A stretch of 6,669 nucleotides of DNA, taken from positions 1 through 6,669 of the forward strand of contig USCN01000074.1 of NCBI GenBank assembly GCA_900553165.1, written 5' to 3'. The stretch is from an uncultured Collinsella sp. (GTDB lineage Bacteria > Actinomycetota > Coriobacteriia > Coriobacteriales > Coriobacteriaceae). Positions 1-5,258 of this stretch are shown here, in pieces; positions within the stretch are counted from its first letter, which is position 1, and every line of letters begins with the position of its first letter. The notes under the pieces are model-generated. The model worked only from the letters and a program-made list of their open reading frames with translations. It ran no database searches and was not told the DNA's origin. Both the position numbers and the translations under genes were made by a program.

Positions 1-1
1 C

Positions 2-1624
2 GAGATGGAGAAGGAGGGCCTCATCTCCAAGGAGGAGGCCGTCATGCGCGTCGAGCCCGAGCAGCTCGACCAGCTCCTGCACCCGCAGTTCGACGCCTCC
101 AAGAAGTACGAGGCGCTCGCTACCGGTCTTAACGCCAGCCCCGGTGCCGCCGTGGGCGAGGTCGTGTTCTCGAGTGATGACGCCGTCGCGCGCGCCAACG
201 AGGGCCACAAGGTCATTCTGGTTCGCTGGGAGACCAACCCCGACGACCTGAAGGGCATGGTCGCCGCCGAGGGCATCCTGACCAGCCACGGTGGCAAGAC
301 GAGCCATGCAGCCGTTATCGCCCGCGGTATGGGTACGCCCTGCGTCTGCGGCGTTGAGCGCTTCCACATCGACGCCGCCGAGAAGGTCGTGCACATCGAG
401 GGCAGTGACCGCGTGCTGCACGAGGGCGATGTCATCTCCATCGACGGCACCCAGGGTATCGTCGTCGACGGCGCCGTTGATCTGGTTTCGGCCGAGCTCA
501 CCGGCGACCTGGACACCATCCTGTCCTGGGCCGACGAGATTCGTCTGGACGAGACCGGCGGCCACGCCAGCCACGTACGCGTCAACGCCGACAACCCCGA
601 GGATGCCGCGCTCGCGCTCGAGTTTGGTGCCGAGGCCATTGGCCTATGCCGCACCGAGCATATGTTCCTGGGCGATCGCAAGAACATTATCCAGAGCTTC
701 ATTCTGTCCGATGATGAAGCCGTGAAGCAGCAGGCCTTGGCCGACCTGCTCAAGGTTCAGACCGAGGACTTTCTGGCGATGTTCAAGACCATGTCCGGTC
801 GCGATGTGGTCGTCCGCCTGCTCGATCCGCCGCTTCATGAGTTCCTGGATAATCCTCGTGAGCTCGAGGTCGCCATCACCAAGAAGGAAGCCGCAGGCGC
901 CAGCGAGAAAGAGCTTGCCGTCCTGCGCGCCCGCCTGCGTCGTATCGACGGCATGGTCGAGTCTAACCCGATGCTCGGCCTACGCGGCGTGCGCCTGTCC
1001 GTCGTCTTTAGCGATCTGCCGCTCATGCAGGTTCGCGCCGTCGCCACGGCTGCTGCCCGCCTTATCAAGGAGGGCGTCGACCCGCGCCCCGAGATCATGG
1101 TTCCGCTCGTCTCCATCACGGCCGAGCATGTCCAGACCCGCGAGGTTATCGAGCGCGTGATCGCAGAGGTTTCCGCTGAGGAAGGCGTCGAGCTCAACAT
1201 TCCCGTGGGTACTATGCTCGAGTTGCCGCGCGCCTGTATGGTCGCCGACGAGATCGCCCATCACGCCGACTTCTTCTGCTTTGGCACCAACGACCTCACC
1301 CAGACGACCTTCGGTTTCTCGCGTGACGACGCCGAGGCTAAGTTCATCCCGCTGTACATGCATAAGAAGATCTTGAAGGACAATCCCTTCGAGACCATCG
1401 ACACGGCAGTACTCGAACTGGTGCGCATGGCTGTCGAGAAGGGCCGCGCCACCAACCCCGACATGCACTTTGGCGTGTGCGGTGAGCACGGCGGCGACCC
1501 CAAGTCCATCAAGGGCCTGTTTAACGTGGCCGACGTTGACTACGTGTCCTGCTCGCCCTACCGCGTGCCCCTCGCACGCCTGGCTGCCGCTCAGGCCAAG
1601 CTCGAGGCTAAGCGTTCCGCCTAA
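2..1624 (+). CDS. ppdK: Pyruvate, phosphate dikinase, C-terminal part (5' end outside window)
   Basis: This cytoplasmic enzyme interconverts pyruvate + ATP + Pi and PEP + AMP + PPi; in anaerobes it often serves glycolysis or gluconeogenesis. The frame is open from base 2, so the ATG at 5 is internal and about 350 N-terminal residues (the ATP-grasp half) are missing. Numbering from that Met, the segment has 539 residues. The swivelling phosphohistidine domain carries GGKTSHAAVIARGMG, with catalytic His101 preceded by Thr99-Ser100, the Thr being the usual regulatory phosphorylation site in this family. The TIM-barrel PEP/pyruvate domain follows with GLCRTEH (Arg216), RLLDPPLHEF (Arg271), MLELPRA (Glu406), FGTNDLTQ (Asn429, Asp430) and GVCGEHGG (Cys492, the acid/base Cys). 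All expected active-site residues are present, so this is a functional enzyme cut only by the window edge. PEP synthase and PTS enzyme I share the fold but lack this combination of motifs. A hairpin follows the stop. Confidence 0.97.
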   Translation, partial: EMEKEGLISKEEAVMRVEPEQLDQLLHPQFDASKKYEALATGLNASPGAAVGEVVFSSDDAVARANEGHKVILVRWETNPDDLKGMVAAEGILTSHGGKTSHAAVIARGMGTPCVCGVERFHIDAAEKVVHIEGSDRVLHEGDVISIDGTQGIVVDGAVDLVSAELTGDLDTILSWADEIRLDETGGHASHVRVNADNPEDAALALEFGAEAIGLCRTEHMFLGDRKNIIQSFILSDDEAVKQQALADLLKVQTEDFLAMFKTMSGRDVVVRLLDPPLHEFLDNPRELEVAITKKEAAGASEKELAVLRARLRRIDGMVESNPMLGLRGVRLSVVFSDLPLMQVRAVATAAARLIKEGVDPRPEIMVPLVSITAEHVQTREVIERVIAEVSAEEGVELNIPVGTMLELPRACMVADEIAHHADFFCFGTNDLTQTTFGFSRDDAEAKFIPLYMHKKILKDNPFETIDTAVLELVRMAVEKGRATNPDMHFGVCGEHGGDPKSIKGLFNVADVDYVSCSPYRVPLARLAAAQAKLEAKRSA

Positions 1625-1663
1625 CGTTTTGGGTTTAGACGCCTAGCGTAGCCCCCCTTCATG

Positions 1664-1691
1664 CCGCCCGTCTCATTCGTGAGACGGGCGG
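1664..1691 (+). terminator. Perfect 12-bp hairpin downstream of ppdK
   Basis: The arms CCGCCCGTCTCA (1664-1675) and TGAGACGGGCGG (1680-1691) pair perfectly around a TTCG tetraloop, 39 nt after the ppdK stop. The GC-rich stem with its stable loop is typical of an intrinsic terminator. The run that follows (TTATCATG) is a poor T-tract, and T-rich stretches occur only at 1706-1717. Termination may therefore be partial, or the hairpin may mainly stabilise the ppdK 3' end. There is no T-tract on the other strand, so a bidirectional role is unlikely, and no minus-strand gene would need it. Confidence 0.7.
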
Positions 1692-1737
1692 TTATCATGT
1701 GCGGGTTTTGTCTTTTTGTCTGCGTAAAAAATTGTTC

Positions 1738-1765
1738 TTGCAGCAGAAACCCGCGCGTGTATACT
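1738..1765 (+). promoter_or_regulatory. Probable sigma-A-type promoter for rplS
   Basis: A good -10 box, TATACT (1760-1765), lies 16 bp after a weaker -35 candidate, TTGCAG (1738-1743). A TG pair directly precedes the -10, though without the spacer base of a true extended -10. The expected start near 1771-1773 would give a 5' UTR of about 62 nt holding a hairpin and the rplS ribosome binding site. A promoter is expected here because rplS follows a terminator-like hairpin and an unrelated metabolic gene. The -10 call is fair; the -35 call is weak. Confidence 0.5.
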
Positions 1766-1786
1766 CGAATACGTTTGTTCAACTAC

Positions 1787-1810
1787 GTGCCGGCCAAGGT
1801 GGTACGGCAC
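1787..1810 (+). promoter_or_regulatory. Hairpin in the rplS 5' leader, possible L19 autoregulatory element
   Basis: GTGCCGGCC (1787-1795) can pair with GGT-A-CGGCAC (1801-1810), giving nine pairs, one of them G-T, with a single bulged A at 1804 and an AAGGT loop. The structure lies in the predicted rplS 5' UTR, 12 nt upstream of the Shine-Dalgarno. Many ribosomal protein genes carry structured leaders bound by their own product, and L19 leaders are described in Bacillota. I cannot say that this matches a known family. It is not a terminator, since no T-tract follows. The hairpin is visible in the sequence; its regulatory role is inferred. Confidence 0.45.
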
Positions 1811-1834
1811 CTCTAGAAGAGTAAGGAATTGCAC

Positions 1835-2176
1835 ATGGATTACATCCGCGCAATCGAGCGTCAGCAGATCCGCGAGGACATTCCTCAGGTTCGCGTCGCC
1901 GACAACGTCAAGGTTCACTACCGCATTAAGGAAGGCGACCGCGAGCGCATTCAGGTCTTCCAGGGCGACGTCATCCGCATGGCCGGCGCCGGTGCCCGCG
2001 AGACCTTCACCGTCCGCAAGATGTCCTTCGGTGTCGGTGTTGAGCGTACCTTCCCGCTTCACAGCCCCAAGATCGCCAAGCTCGAGGTCGTTCGTCATGG
2101 TCGCGTCCGTCGCGCCAAGCTGTACTACCTCCGCGACAAGGTGGGCAAGGCTGCTCGCATCCCCGAGAAGCGCTAA
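1835..2176 (+). CDS. rplS: 50S ribosomal protein L19 (bL19)
   Basis: L19 is a component of the large ribosomal subunit lying at the interface with the 30S subunit, where it contributes to an intersubunit bridge. The 113-residue product has the normal family length (115 in E. coli) and its hallmarks throughout: [16 protein letters not shown] near the N-terminus, [31 protein letters not shown], and the basic C-terminus [18 protein letters not shown]. The ATG at 1835 is chosen because TAAGGA (1822-1827) sits 7 nt upstream and [11 protein letters not shown] aligns with the family N-terminus. An in-frame TTG at 1829 would overlap that Shine-Dalgarno. The gene appears to be transcribed alone, with its own promoter and leader hairpin upstream and a strong terminator downstream. 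In many bacteria rplS follows rpsP-rimM-trmD, but here the upstream gene is ppdK. Confidence 0.98.
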   Translation: MDYIRAIERQQIREDIPQVRVADNVKVHYRIKEGDRERIQVFQGDVIRMAGAGARETFTVRKMSFGVGVERTFPLHSPKIAKLEVVRHGRVRRAKLYYLRDKVGKAARIPEKR

Positions 2177-2191
2177 GAAGATCGCAGCGTC

Positions 2192-2209
2192 TGTCCACTC
2201 GTTTGGACA
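2192..2209 (+). other. Small hairpin between the rplS stop and its terminator
   Basis: TGTCCA (2192-2197) and TGGACA (2204-2209) form a perfect 6-bp stem with a CTCGTT loop, one base before the main terminator hairpin begins. It may stack on that hairpin or protect the rplS 3' end. The stem is short enough that chance is possible. Confidence 0.4.
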
Positions 2210-2210
2210 C

Positions 2211-2240
2211 AAGGGTCACCTTCGGGTGGCCCTTCTTTTT
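2211..2240 (+). terminator. Rho-independent terminator after rplS
   Basis: AAGGGTCACC (2211-2220) pairs with GGTGGCCCTT (2225-2234) over 10 bp, with one G-T pair, around a TTCG tetraloop. A tract of CTTTTT (2235-2240) follows at once. It lies 34 nt after the rplS stop and is a canonical intrinsic terminator. Its end is only 29 nt before the rnhB start codon. Confidence 0.93.
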
Positions 2241-2255
2241 ATCTGATTTGCATGC

Positions 2256-2263
2256 AAGGAGGG
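2256..2263 (+). promoter_or_regulatory. Ribosome binding site that sets the rnhB start
   Basis: AAGGAGGG is a near-perfect Shine-Dalgarno lying 6 nt before the ATG at 2270. It rules out the in-frame ATG at 2252, which lies upstream of it. Its first two bases are also the end of the palindrome TTGCATGCAA (2248-2257). Confidence 0.85.
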
Positions 2264-2269
2264 TCTGGT

Positions 2270-3058
2270 ATGGCCAACATGACGAGCTCGGTTTCGGCAT
2301 CGCAGGTTGCCGGTGAGTTGGCGAGCGCTACGTTTGAGGAGATTCCCGCCCTCGTGGAGCATTATCGCGAGGACCCGCGCCAGCAGGTGATCAAGGCTTG
2401 CGAACGCGCCCTCAAACGCCATGCCAAAGAGCTTGCCGAGCGCGAGCGCGTCAATGACATGTATGAGCTTATGCATGAGCTTGGCGGCGATGGGGTGGTC
2501 GTTGGTGTCGACGAGGTGGGTCGTGGATCGGTGGCCGGTCCTTTGACGGTATGCGCCGTCTGTCTTCCTATGGAGCCGCGCGTCTGGGGTATCAACGATT
2601 CCAAAAAGCTCACGCCCGCGCGCCGCGAGTTGCTCTCAGTGAAGATTGCCGAGGTGGCGACGGCGATCGGTTTTTGCCATATCGCGCCTAAGGATATCGA
2701 TGAGATGGGCATGGCCCGTGCTATCCGTACCGCCGTTGCGGGCGCCGTGGCCGATACGGGACTTGAACCCGACTGCGTCCTCATGGATGGCAACCCCTTG
2801 GGCGCCGTTCCTAACGAGCGCGACGTGGTCAAGGGCGACGCCAAGATCGCCTGCATCGCCGCGGCATCCATCATGGCAAAGGTCACGCGTGACGAGATGA
2901 TGGTCGAGTACGACGCCGAGTATCCCGAGTACCATCTGGCCGAGTCGAAGGGCTATGCAAGCCCCGAGCATATCGAGGCCATTCGCAAACATGGACTTTG
3001 TCCACTGCACCGCGTGAGCTTTTGCGGAAACTTTCTGCAGACTGAGCGCCTTTTCTAG
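2270..3058 (+). CDS. rnhB: Ribonuclease HII
   Basis: RNase HII cuts the RNA strand of RNA-DNA hybrids and nicks 5' of single ribonucleotides left in DNA, starting ribonucleotide excision repair in the cytoplasm. The 262-residue product has a helical N-terminal extension of about 70 residues, as in the B. subtilis type (about 255 residues). The catalytic domain begins with GVDEVGRGSVAGPL (79-92), and NDSKKL is at 109-114. The four metal-binding acids are Asp81, Glu82, Asp173 (in LMDGNP) and Asp208 (in KVTRDEM). The C-terminal signature KGYASPEHIEAIRKHG..PLHRVSF is intact. Usual relatives read roughly KHKGYGT where this protein has ESKGYAS, a mild change. The start at 2270 is set by the strong Shine-Dalgarno 6 nt upstream. 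The gene starts 29 nt after the rplS terminator with no recognisable promoter between, and has its own strong terminator downstream. No lepB lies between rplS and rnhB, as it does in many Gram-positive genomes. Confidence 0.97.
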   Translation: MANMTSSVSASQVAGELASATFEEIPALVEHYREDPRQQVIKACERALKRHAKELAERERVNDMYELMHELGGDGVVVGVDEVGRGSVAGPLTVCAVCLPMEPRVWGINDSKKLTPARRELLSVKIAEVATAIGFCHIAPKDIDEMGMARAIRTAVAGAVADTGLEPDCVLMDGNPLGAVPNERDVVKGDAKIACIAAASIMAKVTRDEMMVEYDAEYPEYHLAESKGYASPEHIEAIRKHGLCPLHRVSFCGNFLQTERLF

Positions 3059-3065
3059 GTCAATT

Positions 3066-3087
3066 GTGGAGACAGGGACCTCTGGGG
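3066..3087 (+). repeat. Possible remnant of a dispersed palindromic (REP-like) repeat
   Basis: The string GACAGGGACCTCTGGGG (3071-3087) with flanking GTGGA resembles, from memory, the GGGACAGGN-ACCT-type dispersed intergenic repeats found in several phyla, some near IS200-like RAYT transposases. It lies between the rnhB stop and its terminator, fits no coding or terminator role, and appears once in this window. It is imperfectly self-complementary (CAG..CTG). The call is tentative because copies elsewhere in the genome cannot be seen. Confidence 0.25.
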
Positions 3088-3105
3088 TTTTATAAACTTG
3101 CTGGT

Positions 3106-3149
3106 AACGGGCCGTATGCAACACCATTGCTGCGTACGGCCCGTTTTTT
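3106..3149 (+). terminator. Rho-independent terminator after rnhB
   Basis: AACGGGCCGTATGCA (3106-3120) pairs with TGCGTACGGCCCGTT (3131-3145), a 15-bp stem with a single G-T pair and a 10-nt loop. It ends in six consecutive T residues (3144-3149). This is a strong intrinsic terminator separating rnhB from the yraN operon. Confidence 0.93.
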
Positions 3150-3247
3150 GACGGCATTTGGTCAGCTTTTGGTTTGCTTCCGGTACTTACCCGCATGAAA
3201 GGTGCCCTCATCATCGGGGCAATGCAGCGTGCGGGAAAGGAGACCCC

Positions 3248-3733
3248 ATGAGTGCCGCAAGCAAAAAGAGCAAGACGCAGCAGCTCAAGGAGCGTTGGGA
3301 AAATGGCGAGCTCGACTGCGGGGCGATGACGCCTGAGTTTATCAAGGGGCTCAGTCCCCGCGAGCTGGGCATGCTGGGCGAGCTGATCACCATCGACTAC
3401 TTTAACGAGCGCGGCTACACCTTGCTGGAGCAGGGTTATCGTTGCTCCGAGGGCGAGGCCGATCTGGTGCTGCTCGATGAGCTCGACGATGTCGTGGTGA
3501 TGGCCGAGGTCAAGACCAGACGCGTTGCGCTGGATTGCAGCACGCGGGTCTTTCCCGAGGAGGCTGTGGACGCCCGAAAGCAACGCCGCTATCGCCGCAT
3601 CGCAAGTTGCTATCTCATGGAACATTATCCGCTCAAGGCGATTCGCTTCGATGCCGTGGGTGTCACCATTCGCGGCGGGCATATCGCCGAGATCGAGCAT
3701 CAGTACAACGCGTTCGATTGGCAGGTGTCGTGA
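3248..3733 (+). CDS. yraN: YraN family (UPF0102) putative endonuclease-fold protein
   Basis: The family has a restriction-endonuclease-like fold, is nearly universal in bacteria, and has no settled function; a role in DNA processing or recombination is often proposed. The 161-residue product shows LGMLGELITIDYFNERGY (Glu45), then RCSEGEADLVLLD (Glu70, Asp72) and MAEVKTR (Glu87, Lys89), the D...ExK arrangement of this nuclease fold. AVDARKQRRYRRIASCYL, IRFDAVGV and the terminal YNAFDW also match the family. It is about 30 residues longer than E. coli YraN (131), through a charged N-terminus ahead of the first motif. The start is chosen from AAAGGAGA (3236-3243) just upstream. An internal ATG at 3326 lacks a Shine-Dalgarno. 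It is the first gene of the yraN-comM-dprA-trmFO unit and its stop overlaps the comM start in TGATG. Molecular function remains unproven. Confidence 0.93.
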   Translation: MSAASKKSKTQQLKERWENGELDCGAMTPEFIKGLSPRELGMLGELITIDYFNERGYTLLEQGYRCSEGEADLVLLDELDDVVVMAEVKTRRVALDCSTRVFPEEAVDARKQRRYRRIASCYLMEHYPLKAIRFDAVGVTIRGGHIAEIEHQYNAFDWQVS

Positions 3734-5256
3734 TGGCGTTCGAGACGTTTGCCGTTCACGCGGCCTGCATCCGTGGCGTCGAGGCGATTCACGTCACGGT
3801 CGAGGTCTCGCTTGCCGGCGGCGTTCCGGGCATTCAGATGCTCGGCATTCCGAGTATGGAGGTGATGGAGTCACGCGGTCGTATTCGCTGCGCGATGCGC
3901 TCCGCCGGGTTTGAAATCCCGCGCTCGGGCATTACGGTCAATCTGGCGCCTGGCGATATTCGCAAGACCGGTAGCGGCTTTGATCTGCCCATCGCCATCG
4001 CGGTATTGGCGGCCGATGGTCAGATTCCCCGCGACAACCTCGATCGTTGTCTTATCGCAGGTGAGCTTGGCTTGGACGGTACGGTGCTTCCTGTCAAGGG
4101 CGAGGTGGCGTTTCAGCTATTGGCGCGTGATATGGGGCTGTCTTTTATCGCCGGCAGGTCAGACCAGCATGTGCCACTCGCGGGCGTGGATTGCGGCTTT
4201 ATCGATCATCTGTCTCAGCTTGCTCATGGTATGGGCGATGCCGCGCGCCATTATCTGGATTCCGAGGGCGTCGAGGCAACCTTTGAGCCAGATCTCGACT
4301 ATGCCGACGTACTGGGGCAGGAAGTCGCTAAACGCGGCATGGCGCTTGCGGCAGCCGGCGAGCTCGGCCTGCTCATGATCGGCTCGCCCGGTTCGGGCAA
4401 GACGATGCTCGCCCGTCGTATGACCGGCATCCTGCCCGAGCTTTCCGTTGAGGACCAGCAGGAGGCGCTGTGCATCCATTCGGTCTTGGGCGAGAACATC
4501 GATGGCTTATTGGCAGGTCATCGGCCATTTCGAAGTCCCCATCACAGCATATCAACGGCTGGCCTCATTGGCGGAGGGCGCCCGGTGCATCCGGGTGAGA
4601 TCAGCCTGGCTCATGGCGGCGTGCTCTTTTTGGACGAGCTTGCCGAGTTTCCCACGAGTGTGCTGCAGACGCTGCGTCAGCCCATCGAGCGCGGCTATGT
4701 GAGGATCGTGCGCGTCGACGGGGCCTTTACCTTCCCGTCGCGCTTTCAGCTGCTGGCTGCGAGCAATCCCTGTCCCTGCGGCTTTTTGGGCGACCGTGAG
4801 GTGCCATGCCGCTGCTCGGCGGCGATGGTCGAGCGCTATCGGTCAAAGCTGCGCGGTCCTTTGGCCGACCGTATCGACATGATGATCGATGTGACCCGTC
4901 CCGACCCCCAAGTGATTATCGAGGGTGCGGAGGGTATGTCGTCTGCCGAGTTACGTGACTACGTTGTGCGCGGTCGCGCTTTTCGCGCTTGGCGCGAATC
5001 CCGTATGGACGATGCGGATGCCGAGGTCGAGGATGACGAGACGCGGTCCATTGACGGCGTCGTTTCGACCTTTGAGCTCGATGATGCGGCGGAGAAGTGT
5101 GTACTCGGCCTGTCGAAGCGCACACATCTCACGGGTCGCGGTATCGTGCGCCTGGTGCGTATCGCTCGTACAATCGCCGACGTCGCCGAGAGCGAGCATG
5201 TGACGCAGGACCACGTGCTCGAGGCGGCGATGTACCAGGGAAGGAGGGACCAATGA
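3733..5256 (+). CDS. comM: ComM/YifB family AAA+ ATPase (Mg-chelatase-like)
   Basis: ComM proteins are hexameric AAA+ motors; in Vibrio and Acinetobacter they drive branch migration during natural transformation. The 507-residue product has the normal length (E. coli YifB, 506). Residues 1 to about 180 form the Lon-protease-like domain, including GIPSMEVMESRGRIRCAM, VNLAPGDIRKTGSGFDLPIA and AGELGLDG. The ATPase core has Walker A GSPGSGKT (217-224), RPFRSPHHSIS (264-274), Walker B VLFLDE (297-302) and the sensor-region AASNPCPCG (342-350). Cys347, 349, 359 and 361 form the usual NPCPCG...CRC cluster, followed by GPLADRIDM. The C-terminal Mg-chelatase-like domain ends in RIARTIADVAESEHVTQDHVLEA. 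Residues 420-440 include an acidic stretch, and the usual LSARAYHR motif reads LTGRGIVR. The start at 3733 overlaps the yraN stop by one base, and the stop overlaps the dprA start by four. Despite the Mg-chelatase label it is not a pigment enzyme. Confidence 0.95.
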   Translation: MAFETFAVHAACIRGVEAIHVTVEVSLAGGVPGIQMLGIPSMEVMESRGRIRCAMRSAGFEIPRSGITVNLAPGDIRKTGSGFDLPIAIAVLAADGQIPRDNLDRCLIAGELGLDGTVLPVKGEVAFQLLARDMGLSFIAGRSDQHVPLAGVDCGFIDHLSQLAHGMGDAARHYLDSEGVEATFEPDLDYADVLGQEVAKRGMALAAAGELGLLMIGSPGSGKTMLARRMTGILPELSVEDQQEALCIHSVLGENIDGLLAGHRPFRSPHHSISTAGLIGGGRPVHPGEISLAHGGVLFLDELAEFPTSVLQTLRQPIERGYVRIVRVDGAFTFPSRFQLLAASNPCPCGFLGDREVPCRCSAAMVERYRSKLRGPLADRIDMMIDVTRPDPQVIIEGAEGMSSAELRDYVVRGRAFRAWRESRMDDADAEVEDDETRSIDGVVSTFELDDAAEKCVLGLSKRTHLTGRGIVRLVRIARTIADVAESEHVTQDHVLEAAMYQGRRDQ

Positions 5257-5258
5257 TG
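5241..5258 (+). promoter_or_regulatory. dprA ribosome binding site and double start ATGATG
   Basis: AAGGAGG (5241-5247) lies inside the last codons of comM. Two adjacent in-frame ATG codons follow at 5253 and 5256, with spacings of 5 and 8 nt. The comM TGA (5254-5256) overlaps the first ATG, so terminating ribosomes could restart directly. Either start is possible and the product differs by one Met. Confidence 0.8.

Noticed and set aside
980..1489. 169-codon minus-strand frame inside ppdK
   Set aside because: It lies opposite the conserved PEP-binding domain of ppdK, whose frame is intact, and its translation shows no family features.
1829..1834. TTG at 1829 as the rplS start
   Set aside because: It directly abuts the Shine-Dalgarno and would add only Met-His; the ATG at 1835 has correct spacing and matches the family N-terminus.
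1673..2212. 179-codon minus-strand frame covering rplS
   Set aside because: It is antisense to a highly conserved ribosomal protein gene, lacks a Shine-Dalgarno or domain, and is a codon-bias shadow.
2252..2269. Upstream ATG as the rnhB start
   Set aside because: The Shine-Dalgarno AAGGAGGG lies downstream of this ATG and 6 nt before the one at 2270, so 2270 is the better start.
3148..3190. Promoter for the yraN operon (TTGACG or TTGGTC with TACTTA)
   Set aside because: The operon probably needs a promoter here, but candidate boxes have wrong spacing (20 bp or more) or no credible -10, so I could not support a specific site.
3158..3247. 30-codon upstream extension of yraN
   Set aside because: The added residues match nothing in the family, and the Shine-Dalgarno at 3236-3243 points to the ATG at 3248.
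2636..3700. 354-codon open frame on the minus strand across rnhB, its terminator and yraN
   Set aside because: It runs antisense to two well-supported genes and through a strong terminator hairpin, shows no recognisable motifs, and is what GC-rich codon bias produces on the opposite strand.
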